64,000 nucleotides of DNA from Dinoroseobacter sp049800775 (GTDB lineage: Bacteria > Pseudomonadota > Alphaproteobacteria > Rhodobacterales > Rhodobacteraceae). The notes beneath the pieces are model-generated. The model ran no database searches, had not been told where the DNA came from, and saw only the letters and a list, made by a program, of their open reading frames with translations. Made by a program: the position numbers and the translations under genes. Each line of letters opens with the position of its first letter. Position 1 is the stretch's first letter. The stretch covers positions 1-64,000 of the forward strand of contig NZ_JBNAFR010000004.1 in assembly GCF_049800775.1 (NCBI RefSeq), in the 5' to 3' direction. Below are positions 26,942 through 35,817 of this stretch, one piece after another.

Positions 26942-27006
26942 AAACAATCCTCCGAAGTTGAGAGAATAGTTTCGTGCAAAGTTGACGTTACGGCAATTTA
27001 ATTCAC

Positions 27007-27039
27007 AAAAAACCCCGCAGCCGGGGATCGGCTGCGGGG
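27007..27039 (-). terminator. Terminator of the 27062-28048 binding-protein gene
   Basis: On the minus strand the 10-bp perfect stem CCCCGCAGCC / GGCTGCGGGG (7-base loop) is followed by TTTTTTG, 23 bases after the stop codon. Confidence 0.93.
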
Positions 27040-27061
27040 AAACGCTTGGTTTAAAGGCGGT

Positions 27062-28048
27062 TTAGTTCAGCGCCGCGTCCGTGATGGCGTGGGTCCAGGC
27101 GCCCTCGGGCTCCTTGGTGATCACCGGATCCGAGCCGCCGCCCAGCAGGGTTGCGACCGTCCGGTCGAAATCGGCCGGGTCCAGCGCGCCATTGGAGCCT
27201 GCGGTCAGCTTGGCGATCTCGCCCATCATCCGCTTCTGGTGGGTCTCGGTCTGCGCGCCGGTGGCGTCATTGTCGAGCACGATCTCGGCGGCCTCGTCCG
27301 GGTTCGCCTCGGCATATTTCCAGCCCTTCATCGAGGCCCGTACGAACCGAACCATCTTTTCGACAAAGGCCGGATCCGAGAGGTTCTCTTCGAGAGCGTA
27401 GATCCCGTCCTCGAGCGTGGCGACGCCCTGCTCCTCGTATTTGAAGGTCACCAGCTCATCTGGGCTGACCCCGGCGTCGATCACCTGCCAATACTCGTTA
27501 TAGGTCATGGTCGAGATGCAATCGGCCTGACGCTGCAGCAGCGGGTCGACATTGAAGCCCTGCTTGAGCACCGTGATCCCATCCTCCCCGCCATCGGTCG
27601 GAATGCCGAGCTGGCTCATCCAGCTCAGGAACGGGTACTCATTGCCGAAGAACCACACACCGATGGTCTTGCCCTTGAAATCCTCCGGTCCCGTGATCCC
27701 GGTATCCTTCCAGCAGGTCAGCATCAGCCCCGAGCTTTTGAACGGCTGGGCGATATTCACCACCGGCAGGCCCTTTTCCCGCGCGGCCAGAGCCGAGGGC
27801 ATCCAGTTGAGCATCACATCCGCGCCGCCCCCTGCGAGGACCTGCGGCGGGGCGATATCCGGGCCCCCGGGCAGGATCGTCACGTCGAGATCCTCTTCCT
27901 CGTAGAACCCCTTGTCCAACGCCACATAATAGCCAGCGAATTGGGCTTGCGTGACCCATTGCAACTGAAGCTTCACCTCATCCGCCGCCTGCGCCGCCGA
28001 GGCCCCCATGAGTGCTGCAACTCCAAACCCGATCATGGCTGATTTCAT
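27062..28048 (-). CDS. NMT1-type ABC substrate-binding protein of the pyrimidine island
   Basis: A 328-residue periplasmic binding protein with a signal peptide (MKSAMIGFGVAALMGASAAQA) and the NMT1/THI5 opening DEVKLQLQWVTQAQFAGYYVALDKGFYEEEDLDVTI, followed by GGPDIAPPQVLAGGGADV. It is closest in style to the proteins annotated for pyrimidine or thiamine-precursor uptake. Its ATPase and permeases are at 28974-31969 on the same strand, separated by the + strand VPLPA gene, so it is transcribed alone with its own terminator. A RutR-like palindrome lies 64 bases upstream of the start, suggesting control with pyrimidine catabolism. Confidence 0.9.
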   Translation of the reverse strand: MKSAMIGFGVAALMGASAAQAADEVKLQLQWVTQAQFAGYYVALDKGFYEEEDLDVTILPGGPDIAPPQVLAGGGADVMLNWMPSALAAREKGLPVVNIAQPFKSSGLMLTCWKDTGITGPEDFKGKTIGVWFFGNEYPFLSWMSQLGIPTDGGEDGITVLKQGFNVDPLLQRQADCISTMTYNEYWQVIDAGVSPDELVTFKYEEQGVATLEDGIYALEENLSDPAFVEKMVRFVRASMKGWKYAEANPDEAAEIVLDNDATGAQTETHQKRMMGEIAKLTAGSNGALDPADFDRTVATLLGGGSDPVITKEPEGAWTHAITDAALN

Positions 28049-28111
28049 ACCGATAACTCCCGCTGTGATTCGTGTTCCCTGGCCACGTTGTCCCGTGTGC
28101 CTGACGATATT

Positions 28112-28127
28112 CTGACCAAAGTGTCAG
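28112..28127. promoter_or_regulatory. RutR-like operator before the binding-protein gene
   Basis: CTGACCAAAGTGTCAG agrees with the RutR consensus TTGACCANNTGGTCAA at 10 of 14 defined positions and is itself a near-palindrome. It sits upstream of the 28048 start. Confidence 0.5.
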
Positions 28128-28291
28128 GAAACACCAGCGAACCCTGCCGCCAATCAGAAAAAACACCCCATTTCCAAGCAGGTTTCGGCGCGATTGTCCT
28201 GAACTGAGCAGAACTCAGCCACCCGTCCCGATGCGGTCTCCGGAACGCGCAAAATATGTTACGATAGGGTTAATTGTTCTAATGGGAGTAA

Positions 28292-28912
28292 ATGAACATG
28301 TTGCGTCGCGTATCGGCCCTCGCTCTGGCCACACTGGCAGCCTCTGCAATTTCCGCGCAGGCCGCCCCGATTGATCTCACATCGCTGATCGACACCTCCG
28401 GCAACCCGGTCTCGGTGCCTGAGCTGTCCATTTCGACGCCCGACGCCGCGGAGATATTCGTGGGCGGCGCTCCGATCTTCGGCAGCCAGGAAGTCATCTT
28501 CTGCGCCCTCGGTAGCAACTGCGACAATGATGTGACTCTGACCTTTACGACACCGTCGAGCAATGTGAGCTTTTCCGTTGGGGACCAGCTCCCGGCGGGC
28601 GCCATCGAAACGATTGAAGTCTCGGCTTTTGACAGCTTGAGCATGCTGCTTGGCACGGTGGAGGTGACATCGGCGGATCTTGCGGCCGGGGGGACGGATT
28701 CGAGTGGGATCTCGCAGTTCACCGTTGATCTGAGCGGCTTCGGCACGATCTCGGAGATCAGGATCGCCGACCAGAACACCGCGGCAACCGGTGGGTTCTT
28801 CTATTACGACGTCAACGCAACGCCGATCCCCTTGCCTGCGGCCCTGCCGCTGATGGCGCTGGGTCTTGGCGCATTGGGCATCGCGCGCAGCCGCAAACGC
28901 AAGGCGGCCTGA
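28292..28912 (+). CDS. VPLPA-CTERM sorting-domain surface protein
   Basis: A 206-residue exported protein. It has an N-terminal signal peptide (MLRRVSALALATLAASAISAQA) and a C-terminal sorting signal of the VPLPA-CTERM type: PIPLPAALPLMALGLGALG followed by the basic cluster RSRKRK. Such tails are processed by an exosortase-like system and anchor or release proteins at the outer surface in Roseobacters. The middle is rich in Ser, Thr and Asp with no known domain. Two cysteines (IFCALGSNC) may form a disulfide. It interrupts the importer genes on the opposite strand and looks unrelated to them. Confidence 0.85.
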   Translation: MNMLRRVSALALATLAASAISAQAAPIDLTSLIDTSGNPVSVPELSISTPDAAEIFVGGAPIFGSQEVIFCALGSNCDNDVTLTFTTPSSNVSFSVGDQLPAGAIETIEVSAFDSLSMLLGTVEVTSADLAAGGTDSSGISQFTVDLSGFGTISEIRIADQNTAATGGFFYYDVNATPIPLPAALPLMALGLGALGIARSRKRKAA

Positions 28913-28937
28913 ACCTCTTGGATCTTTGAAACCTGCG

Positions 28938-28966
28938 CGGGCGGCCCCTCCGGACCGCCCGTTTTC
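28938..28966 (+). terminator. Terminator after the VPLPA-CTERM gene
   Basis: A 7-bp stem CGGGCGG / CCGCCCG with a 10-base loop is followed by TTTTC, 25 bases after the stop. It lies between convergent genes. Confidence 0.8.
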
Positions 28967-28973
28967 ACTTCGC

Positions 28974-29873
28974 CTAGCGCCGCATGGAGGGGTGCCAGAA
29001 GGTCACCCGCCGCTCGATCAGCGCCACCGCGCCGTAAAAGGCCGACCCGGCCAGCGCGGCCACGGTGATCTCGGCCCAGACCATGTCGAGCGCCAATTGC
29101 CCGACGCTGGTCGAGATGCGGAACCCCATCCCCCGGATCGGCGAGCCGAAGAACTCCGCCACGATAGCGCCGATCAGCGCGAGGGTCGTGGCGATCTTGA
29201 GCCCGTTGAAGATGAAGGGCATCGCCGCCGGCAAGCGCAAAAAGATCAGGCTCTGCCAATGGCTTGCCGCATAGGTGTGCATCAGGTCGCGCTGCATCCG
29301 GTCCGCGCTGCGCAGACCCTCGACCGTGTTCACGAGGATCGGGAAAAAGACCATCACCACGACGACGGCTGCCTTGGATTGCCAATCAAAGCCGAACCAC
29401 ATCACGAGGATCGGCGCGGTGCCGATGATCGGCAGCGCCGCCATGAAGTTACCCACCGGCAACAGCCCGCGCCGCAGGAAGTCATAGCGATCCACCAGCA
29501 GCGCCACGGCAAAGGCCGCCAGCGCCCCCATCGCATACCCCGACAGCGCCCCCTTGATGAAGGTCTGGACAAAGTCCTCCCACAGGATCGGCAGGCTCGT
29601 GGCAATCCGCGCCCCGATCGCCGTGGGCGGCGGCAGGATGACCCCGGGCACCGCATAAAGCCGCACCGTCGCCTCCCAGAGCGCGAGAATGGTGAGCCCG
29701 AATACCACCGGCACCGCCGCCCGCGCCGCCTTGGCCGACCTGCGCGACAGCCAGACATTGAGCGCCCAGGCCGCCGCCCAGAGCGCCAGTACGAGCCCAA
29801 GGCGCGGATCGATCAGCGCCGCAAGTACGGGCACCGCCAGGAACGCGCCATAGCTGCGCATAACCCCGGTCAT
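28974..29873 (-). CDS. ABC transporter permease 2 of the pyrimidine island
   Basis: A 299-residue inner-membrane permease (BPD_transp_1, SsuC/ThiX-like). There are two hydrophobic segments before residue 65 and then the standard core with the EAA loop TYAASHWQSLIFLRLPAAMPFIFNGLKIATTLALIGAIVAEF. The ATG at 29873 overlaps the stop of the upstream permease (ATGA), so the two permeases probably form a heterodimer. The extra N-terminal membrane helices are shared with its partner's extended start. Confidence 0.92.
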   Translation of the reverse strand: MTGVMRSYGAFLAVPVLAALIDPRLGLVLALWAAAWALNVWLSRRSAKAARAAVPVVFGLTILALWEATVRLYAVPGVILPPPTAIGARIATSLPILWEDFVQTFIKGALSGYAMGALAAFAVALLVDRYDFLRRGLLPVGNFMAALPIIGTAPILVMWFGFDWQSKAAVVVVMVFFPILVNTVEGLRSADRMQRDLMHTYAASHWQSLIFLRLPAAMPFIFNGLKIATTLALIGAIVAEFFGSPIRGMGFRISTSVGQLALDMVWAEITVAALAGSAFYGAVALIERRVTFWHPSMRR

Positions 29874-30787
29874 TGGCTCAGCCCCATGCGCGACAGGGTC
29901 ACGCGCTGGATCAGCCCGATCAACCCGACCAGCAACGCCGCAAGGATCGCCGCCCCGACGAGCGCAGACCAGATCTGGATTGTTTGACCGTAATAGCTAC
30001 CCGCCAAGAGGCGCGCGCCAAGCCCCGCAACCGCTCCCGTCGGCAATTCGCCGACAATCGCGCCCACAAGGCTCGCCGCCACGGCCACCTTGAGCGAGGT
30101 GAAGAGATAGGGCAGCGAGGCCGGCAGTCGCAGCATCCAAAGGGCTTGCGCCGGGCTCGCATTATAGGTCCGCAACAGGTCGGTCTGCATCGCATCGGGG
30201 CTGCGCAGCCCCTTGACCATGCCGACCACCACCGGAAAGAAACTGAGATAGGCCGAGATCATCGCCTTGGGCAGCAGCCCCTGCACGCCCACCGAGTTTA
30301 GCACCACGATGATCATCGGCGCGATGGCCAGGATCGGAATGGTCTGAGAGGCGATCGCCCAGGGCATCACGCTCAGATCCATCGCCCGGTTATACAGGAT
30401 CCCGATCGCCAGCAGCACACCCGCCGCAGAGCCGATCAGGAACCCGAGCAAGGTCGCGCTCAGGGTCACCCAGCCATGGAAGACAAGGCTGCGTTTCGAC
30501 GTGATCTTTTTCTCGACCGTGGTCTCCCACAGCTCGATCGCCACCTGATGGGGCGCGGGCAGACGGGGCCGGTCCTGCGCCCATGTATCGGGGATGGCAA
30601 AGCTGTTGGTGGCCACGAGCAGCAGCGCACTCATATCCCGCCGCGCCGCAGGGGTTTCAGGCGTCACCACCGCGCCAGCCCGCTCGGCCTCGACCAGAAC
30701 ACCCTTGATGTTCATGGGCACCGCCGCCGCATACCAAAGCGCCACCAAAGCCGCGATCACCGTGAGAACTGGCAGGATCAGACGCAT
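29870..30787 (-). CDS. ABC transporter permease 1 of the pyrimidine island
   Basis: A 305-residue inner-membrane permease. The start at 30787 (MRLILPVLTVIAALVALWY) follows a GGGGGG-type SD; the frame stays open to 30949, but that stretch is the repeat element. A first membrane helix is followed by a periplasmic segment of about 80 residues before the five-helix core. The EAA loop is TYNASPAQALWMLRLPASLPYLFTSLKVAVAASLVGAIVGEL. It pairs with the following permease (4-base overlap) and with the ATPase at 30983-31969. Confidence 0.92.
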   Translation of the reverse strand: MRLILPVLTVIAALVALWYAAAVPMNIKGVLVEAERAGAVVTPETPAARRDMSALLLVATNSFAIPDTWAQDRPRLPAPHQVAIELWETTVEKKITSKRSLVFHGWVTLSATLLGFLIGSAAGVLLAIGILYNRAMDLSVMPWAIASQTIPILAIAPMIIVVLNSVGVQGLLPKAMISAYLSFFPVVVGMVKGLRSPDAMQTDLLRTYNASPAQALWMLRLPASLPYLFTSLKVAVAASLVGAIVGELPTGAVAGLGARLLAGSYYGQTIQIWSALVGAAILAALLVGLIGLIQRVTLSRMGLSQ

Positions 30788-30798
30788 GACCGCCCCCC

Positions 30799-30875
30799 TT
30801 TCATTGTTCCGCAAATACTCATGACGCACCGCCAGCCCGTAGCGATGTTTCTTGAGTATTTTAGGAACAATGAAA
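30799..30875. repeat. 23-bp inverted repeat with CATTGTTCC / AAATACTC core
   Basis: Left arm 30799-30821 and right arm 30853-30875 match at 21 of 23 positions and enclose 31 bases. The core CATTGTTCC..AAATACTC recurs at 49147 and 53993. It lies between the ATPase gene and permease 1 of the importer and abuts the permease SD. Confidence 0.8.
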
Positions 30876-30982
30876 CCAATCTGGTGTTGTCTAAGGCCAC
30901 GGTACAGGCTGGAGAGCCGATGACCGTGAACGATGAGGGCCGCTTGCACCTTGGCTGGGGCAAGCGGTTCATCCCATCTGCC

Positions 30983-31969
30983 TTACTCATCGATATGCCC
31001 CGCCCGCAATCCGTCGCGCACCCGGTTCGCGATCTCGATGAATTCGGGCGTATCGCGGATCTCCAAGGGGCGCTCCCTCGGCAGGGAACTGTCAATCACA
31101 TCCGTGATCCGCCCCGGGCGCGGTGACATCACGACAATCTTGGTGCTGAGATAGACCGCCTCGGGGATGGAATGGGTGACAAAACCAATGGTCTTTTCCG
31201 TGCGCGCCCAGAGGGCGAGCAGCTGTTCGTTCAGATGATCCCGCACGATCTCGTCTAGCGCGCCGAAGGGCTCATCCATGAGCAGGATATCCGCGTCAAA
31301 GGCCAGAGCCCGCGCGATTGAGGCACGCTGCTGCATCCCGCCCGAGAGCTGCCAAGGAAATTTCTTGGCAAACCCCGCCAGATCGACCAACTCCAGGACG
31401 CGCGCCACGCGCTCGGCCTGCTCGGACTTGGAATAGCCCATGATCTCCAGCGGCAGGGACACGTTCCGCGCGATTGTTCTCCAGGGATAGAGCCCGGCTG
31501 CCTGAAAGACATAGCCATAGGCCCGCGCCTGCCGCGCGGCATCCGGGCTCATGCCGTTGACGCTGAGCGTGCCGCCCGTCGCATGCTCGAGCCCCGCCAC
31601 CGCGCGCAGGAAGGTCGTCTTCCCACAGCCCGAAGGACCGATGAACGACACGAACTCGCCCTTGCCGATCTCAAGGTTTACGCCCGACAGGGCATGGACC
31701 GGGCCATCATTCGTCTCGAAGACCAGATCCACATCCCGCGCCGAGATCACCGCTTCGCGGGTCTGCGCCGCGCGCGCAGCGGGCGGCGCCACCGGCTCGG
31801 GCGCACTCCCCTGCTCCGGGGCCTCATACCGCCACGCGCCCTTGCGCGCGGCCAGCTCCACCTCCCCGGCCAGCGGTGTCGAGGGGGTCACTTTCGCAGC
31901 TGCGGTCTGCCCCTCCTTGGGGGCTTCGGGATCGTGGTCGAACCCGTCAATCTCTTCTCGACTGAGCAT
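30983..31969 (-). CDS. ABC transporter ATPase of the pyrimidine island
   Basis: A 328-residue ATPase for the NMT1-type importer. The nucleotide-binding core starts near residue 74 and contains GPSGCGKTTF, VFQAAGLYPWRTI, LSGGMQQRASIARAL, LLMDEPFGALDE and GFVTHSIPE. The first 73 residues form an acidic, Ala/Pro-rich extension (from MLSREEIDGFDHD) not found in SsuB-type ATPases and probably disordered. Nine bases separate it from the dihydropyrimidinase stop, so it is co-transcribed with pyrimidine catabolism genes. This supports a pyrimidine-related ligand. Confidence 0.93.
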   Translation of the reverse strand: MLSREEIDGFDHDPEAPKEGQTAAAKVTPSTPLAGEVELAARKGAWRYEAPEQGSAPEPVAPPAARAAQTREAVISARDVDLVFETNDGPVHALSGVNLEIGKGEFVSFIGPSGCGKTTFLRAVAGLEHATGGTLSVNGMSPDAARQARAYGYVFQAAGLYPWRTIARNVSLPLEIMGYSKSEQAERVARVLELVDLAGFAKKFPWQLSGGMQQRASIARALAFDADILLMDEPFGALDEIVRDHLNEQLLALWARTEKTIGFVTHSIPEAVYLSTKIVVMSPRPGRITDVIDSSLPRERPLEIRDTPEFIEIANRVRDGLRAGHIDE

Positions 31970-31978
31970 GGAGCGCGC

Positions 31979-33430
31979 TTAGACCCCGCTCGCCGGAATG
32001 CCGCTACGTTCGACCTTGCGGGGAGCGGTCAGCTCCTTCCAGGTGCTGAGCGCCTTGGCCACGGGGGTGACCGGCGGACGCTCGACAAACTTGCCATGGC
32101 CCTCCTGGGTTGCAACCTCACCATCCATCACGGCGACCTGACCGCGGGTCAGGGTGTAACGCGGCAGCCCCTTGACCTCCTTGCCTTCGAAGACATTGTA
32201 ATCAATGGCTGATTGCTGGCTCTCGGCCGTGATCGTCTTGGACTTTTCCGGATCCCAGACCACGATATCGGCATCGGCCCCCACAAGGATCGCGCCCTTC
32301 GTGGGATAACAATTCAGGATCTTGGCGATATTGGTCGAGGTCACGGCGACAAACTCGTTCGGCGTGAGCCGCCCGGTGGCCACCCCTTGGGTCCAGAGCA
32401 TGGGCATCCGGTCCTCCAGCCCGCCGGTCCCGTTCGGGATCTGGGTGAAATCGCCCACGCCATTGCGCTTCTGCGCGGTGGTGAAGGCGCAGTGATCCGT
32501 CGCCACCACCGACAGCGAGCCCGACTGCAACCCGGCCCAGAGGCTGTCCTGATGCTTCTGATCCCGGAAGGGCGGCGACATCACCCGGCGCGCGGCATGG
32601 TCCCAATCGGGATGGGCATATTCGCTCTCATCCAGGGTCAGGTGCTGGATCAGCGGCTCGCCATAGACGCGCTTGCCCTGCATCCGCGCCCGGCGGATCG
32701 CCTCATGGGCCTCTTCGCAGGAGGTGTGGACGATATAGACCGGCACACCTGCCATATCGGCGATCATGATCGCACGGTTGGTGGCCTCACCCTCCACCGC
32801 AGGGGGGCGGGAATAGGCATGGGCCTCGGGGCCGTTATTGCCTTCGGCCATCAACTTGGCCTGCAGATCGGCGACGATGTCGCCATTCTCCGCATGCACC
32901 AGCGGCAGCGCGCCCAGTTCGGCGCAGCGCCGGAAGGACGCGAACATCTCGTCATCATTCACCATCAGCGCGCCTTTATAGGCCATGAAATGCTTGAAGG
33001 TGTTGATCCCGCGCTTCGTGACCGCGTCCATCTCGTTGAAGACCTGCTCGCCCCACCAGGTGATCGCCATGTGGAAGGAGTAATCGCAATTGGCGCGGGT
33101 CGACTTGTTGTCCCACATCTGGATCGCGTCGAGCAGTCCCTGCCCCGGGCTCGGCAGCGCGAAATCCACCACCATGGTCGTGCCACCCGAAAGTGCGGCG
33201 CGCGTGCCGCTCTCGAAATCATCGGAGGAATAGGTGCCCATGAAGGGCATCTCCAGATGAGTATGCGGGTCGATCCCGCCGGGCATGACATAGCAACCGG
33301 TCGCGTCGAGCTCTTTGTCCCCCGAGAGCCCCTGCCCAATCTCGGCGATCTTGCCGCCCTCGACCAGCACATCGGCCGCATAGGTCAGGTCGGCGGTGAC
33401 CACTGTTCCGTTCTTGATGACTGTCGACAT
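31979..33430 (-). CDS. hydA: Dihydropyrimidinase / D-hydantoinase
   Basis: Second step of reductive pyrimidine breakdown, opening dihydrouracil or dihydrothymine to N-carbamoyl-beta-amino acid. The 483-residue amidohydrolase starts at 33430 (MSTVIKNGTVVTADLTYAAD) with GGAGA upstream. Metal ligands are in GGIDPHTHLEMPFMGT, the carboxylated Lys in FKHFMAYKGAL, His in PLVHAENGD and YIVHTSCEEA, and the catalytic Asp in VVATDHCAF. Length and motifs fit cyclic-amidohydrolase dihydropyrimidinases. It is in one unit with the upstream aldolase and the downstream importer ATPase. Confidence 0.95.
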   Translation of the reverse strand: MSTVIKNGTVVTADLTYAADVLVEGGKIAEIGQGLSGDKELDATGCYVMPGGIDPHTHLEMPFMGTYSSDDFESGTRAALSGGTTMVVDFALPSPGQGLLDAIQMWDNKSTRANCDYSFHMAITWWGEQVFNEMDAVTKRGINTFKHFMAYKGALMVNDDEMFASFRRCAELGALPLVHAENGDIVADLQAKLMAEGNNGPEAHAYSRPPAVEGEATNRAIMIADMAGVPVYIVHTSCEEAHEAIRRARMQGKRVYGEPLIQHLTLDESEYAHPDWDHAARRVMSPPFRDQKHQDSLWAGLQSGSLSVVATDHCAFTTAQKRNGVGDFTQIPNGTGGLEDRMPMLWTQGVATGRLTPNEFVAVTSTNIAKILNCYPTKGAILVGADADIVVWDPEKSKTITAESQQSAIDYNVFEGKEVKGLPRYTLTRGQVAVMDGEVATQEGHGKFVERPPVTPVAKALSTWKELTAPRKVERSGIPASGV

Positions 33431-33498
33431 GGGTTTTCTCCGTCTCGGTTTGGCAACCCCGGGCCCTTGCTCGGCGCAGGGCGGGGTCTTGGCTCGTG

Positions 33499-34242
33499 TC
33501 AGTCTTTGTAATCCGGCGCATCCCTGTCGAGGAGGCGCTTCATCTCGGCGAAATGGGTAAACTCCGCCTGCTTGTAGGTCTGCCATTCCGCGGCGGTGGC
33601 CTCGGCCAGCGCATCCGGCAAAACGGCGAGCGGTTGCCCGGTGGAATAGGCCAGCACGAGGGTCCGCGCCGCACGCTCCAGGTGATAGAGCGCGTCCCAG
33701 GCCTCGGCCACGGTGGCGCCAAAGGTGGTGACCCCGTGGTTCTGCATCATCACGGCGTGGTGCTGCCCCACGGAGCGGGCAATCCGCGCGCCCTCCTCCG
33801 CCTCGCTGGCAATGCCGCCAAAGGACAGGTCATAGGCAATGCGCTTGTACCAGCGCGAGGTGACCTGATCGATCGGGTGGATCGTCGGATCCTTGAGCGC
33901 CGCCAGCGCCGTGGCATGGGGCGGATGCAGGTGCAACGCGACCCGCGCCTGAGGTACCTCGCGATGCAGCGCGGAATGGATCGACCAGGCGGACGGGTCC
34001 GGCGCATCGGGCCGCTCCATCGTCGCGGGGTCGTCGGCGTCGCACAGGACCAGATCGGACGCGCGGACCCGGCTCCAATGCATCCAGCGCGGGTTGACGA
34101 GAAAGCGTTTGCCGTCCGCCGAAACCGCCGCCGAGAAATGGTTCGCCACCCCCTCATGCCAGCCCTCGCGGCACGACAGGCGCAGGGCCGCGGCCAGATC
34201 GATCCGAAGTTGCGTTTCGTCCATCGGATCCAGGGCGGTCAT
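33499..34242 (-). CDS. Class II aldolase/adducin-family protein
   Basis: A 247-residue protein of the AraD/FucA class II aldolase fold. Zinc ligands appear in VALHLHPPHATAL (HxH) and MMQNHGVTTFG; EGVANHFSAAV is the usual N-terminal glycine/His segment, and it ends with the common helix ATAAEWQTYKQAEF. Members cleave phosphorylated sugars or act as decarboxylases. Its role inside a pyrimidine catabolism operon is not established; acting on malonate semialdehyde or a related 3-carbon product is a guess. Confidence 0.85.
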   Translation of the reverse strand: MTALDPMDETQLRIDLAAALRLSCREGWHEGVANHFSAAVSADGKRFLVNPRWMHWSRVRASDLVLCDADDPATMERPDAPDPSAWSIHSALHREVPQARVALHLHPPHATALAALKDPTIHPIDQVTSRWYKRIAYDLSFGGIASEAEEGARIARSVGQHHAVMMQNHGVTTFGATVAEAWDALYHLERAARTLVLAYSTGQPLAVLPDALAEATAAEWQTYKQAEFTHFAEMKRLLDRDAPDYKD

Positions 34243-34279
34243 GGCATGGCTCCTCGCTGTGGATGTGCCGGGCTGCGCA

Positions 34280-34531
34280 TCACGGATCGCAGATCAACTG
34301 CTGATCCGCATCCATGAGCGGCGCGCCGGTTTGCGGCTCGGTCGCTTCGATGGCGATGCCGTAGCAGCCATTCTTGTCCCGGATGAGCAGCGAAGGCGGC
34401 ACGCCCTCGGGCAAGGCTGCGAGCGCGCGGGGCGAGATATCCTCCAGAAGCGGTACGCCCGCCTCATCGGTCAGCGGCTCACAGGCCGCGAGGCCCAGCA
34501 TCAGCGCGCCGAATGCAACAATCCGCGTCAT
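34280..34531 (-). CDS. Small lipoprotein
   Basis: An 83-residue predicted lipoprotein. The signal peptide MTRIVAFGALMLGLAAC carries a lipobox (LAAC) with the modified Cys at residue 17. The mature part is acidic and contains two more cysteines (KNGCYGIAIE and QLICDP), which could form a disulfide. The ATG at 34531 overlaps the upstream hydrolase stop (ATGA), so it is translated with the pyrimidine genes. No family recognised. Confidence 0.75.
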   Translation of the reverse strand: MTRIVAFGALMLGLAACEPLTDEAGVPLLEDISPRALAALPEGVPPSLLIRDKNGCYGIAIEATEPQTGAPLMDADQQLICDP

Positions 34532-35802
34532 GCCACGATCTCCGCCGTCTCGACCACCGCGTGGAAGAGCACATTCGTGCCCGCCGTGGCCCATTCCGGG
34601 CTGATCTCTTCGGCCTCGTTGTGGCTCAGCCCGTCCACGCAGGGGCACATCACCATGGAGGTCGGGTAGAGATCGTTGATCCAGCAGGCGTCATGCCCCG
34701 CGCCGGAAACGATATCCATGTGGGAATAGCCGAGCCGCTCCGCCGCGTTGCGCACGGCCGTCACGCAGCCCGCGTCAAAGGCGGGCGGGTCGAACTGGCC
34801 CACGATCTCGGACGAAAACTCGACCCCGATCTCCTCGCAGAGCTTGGGCGCCTTCTCGTCGAACTCAGCGACCATGGCGTTGAGCTTGTCCAGAAGATGG
34901 GTGCGCATATCCACGGTGAAGACGACCTTGCCCGGGATGATATTGCGCGAGTTGGGATAGACGTCGATATGGCCGATCGCGCCGACGGCGTTGGGCTGGT
35001 TCTTCATCGCGATCTCATGGACCAGTTCGGTGATCCGTGCGAGGCCGCGCCCGGCGTTGCGCCGCATATGCATGGGGGTGGAGCCCGTATGGCTCTCCTT
35101 CCCGGTCACGGTGCATTCGATCCAGCGCAGGCCCTGGCCGTGGGTGACGACACCGATTTCCTTGTTCTCCGCCTCGAGGATCGGGCCCTGCTCGATATGC
35201 AGCTCGAAAAAGGCGTGCATCTTGCGGTCGCCCACGGGCTCATCCCCGACCCAGCCGATGCGCTTGAGCTCATCTCCGAACCGCTTGCCCTCTGCATCCA
35301 CGCGGTCATAGGCCCAGTCCTGCGTGTGTTTGCCAGCAAAGACGCCCGAGGCCAGCATGGCGGGGGCGTAGCGGGTGCCCTCCTCATTGGTCCAGTTGGT
35401 CACCACGATGGGATGCTTGGTCTTGATGCCCAGATCGTTGAGCGAACGGATGATTTCCAGCCCACCCAGCACGCCGAGCACCCCGTCATACTTGCCGCCC
35501 GTGGGCTGCGTATCGAGATGGGAGCCCACATAGACCGGCAGCGCATCCGGGTCCGTCCCCTCGCGCCGCGCGAACATGTTGCCCATTGTGTCCACACCCA
35601 TGGTGCAGCCCGCCGCCTCGCACCAGCGCTGGAACAGGGCGCGGCCCTCGGCATCCTCATCGGTCAGGGTCTGACGGTTGTTGCCGCCCGCGATCCCCGG
35701 GCCGATCTTGGCCATCTCCATCAGGCTGTCCCAGAGACGAGCGCCATCGATCTTGAGGTTCTCTCCCGGTGCTGCGCTGGCGGCGTCTGTGTCGGCTGGC
35801 AT
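34528..35802 (-). CDS. Zn-dependent N-carbamoyl-amino acid hydrolase (beta-ureidopropionase type)
   Basis: Third step of the pathway: it releases CO2 and ammonia from N-carbamoyl-beta-alanine to give beta-alanine. The 424-residue M20-family amidase (HyuC/AllC/AmaB type) has metal motifs VGSHLDTQPTGGKYDGVLG, NWTNEEGTRYAPAM and ELHIEQGPILE, the substrate/dimer region TGKESHTGSTPM and the C-terminal SGAGHDACWIN and GLSHNEAE. An SD (GGAGAGA) precedes the ATG. Allantoate or L-carbamoylase activity is possible in this family, but the neighbours favour beta-ureidopropionase. Confidence 0.92.
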   Translation of the reverse strand: MPADTDAASAAPGENLKIDGARLWDSLMEMAKIGPGIAGGNNRQTLTDEDAEGRALFQRWCEAAGCTMGVDTMGNMFARREGTDPDALPVYVGSHLDTQPTGGKYDGVLGVLGGLEIIRSLNDLGIKTKHPIVVTNWTNEEGTRYAPAMLASGVFAGKHTQDWAYDRVDAEGKRFGDELKRIGWVGDEPVGDRKMHAFFELHIEQGPILEAENKEIGVVTHGQGLRWIECTVTGKESHTGSTPMHMRRNAGRGLARITELVHEIAMKNQPNAVGAIGHIDVYPNSRNIIPGKVVFTVDMRTHLLDKLNAMVAEFDEKAPKLCEEIGVEFSSEIVGQFDPPAFDAGCVTAVRNAAERLGYSHMDIVSGAGHDACWINDLYPTSMVMCPCVDGLSHNEAEEISPEWATAGTNVLFHAVVETAEIVA

Positions 35803-35817
35803 CGCTCTCTCCTGGTC

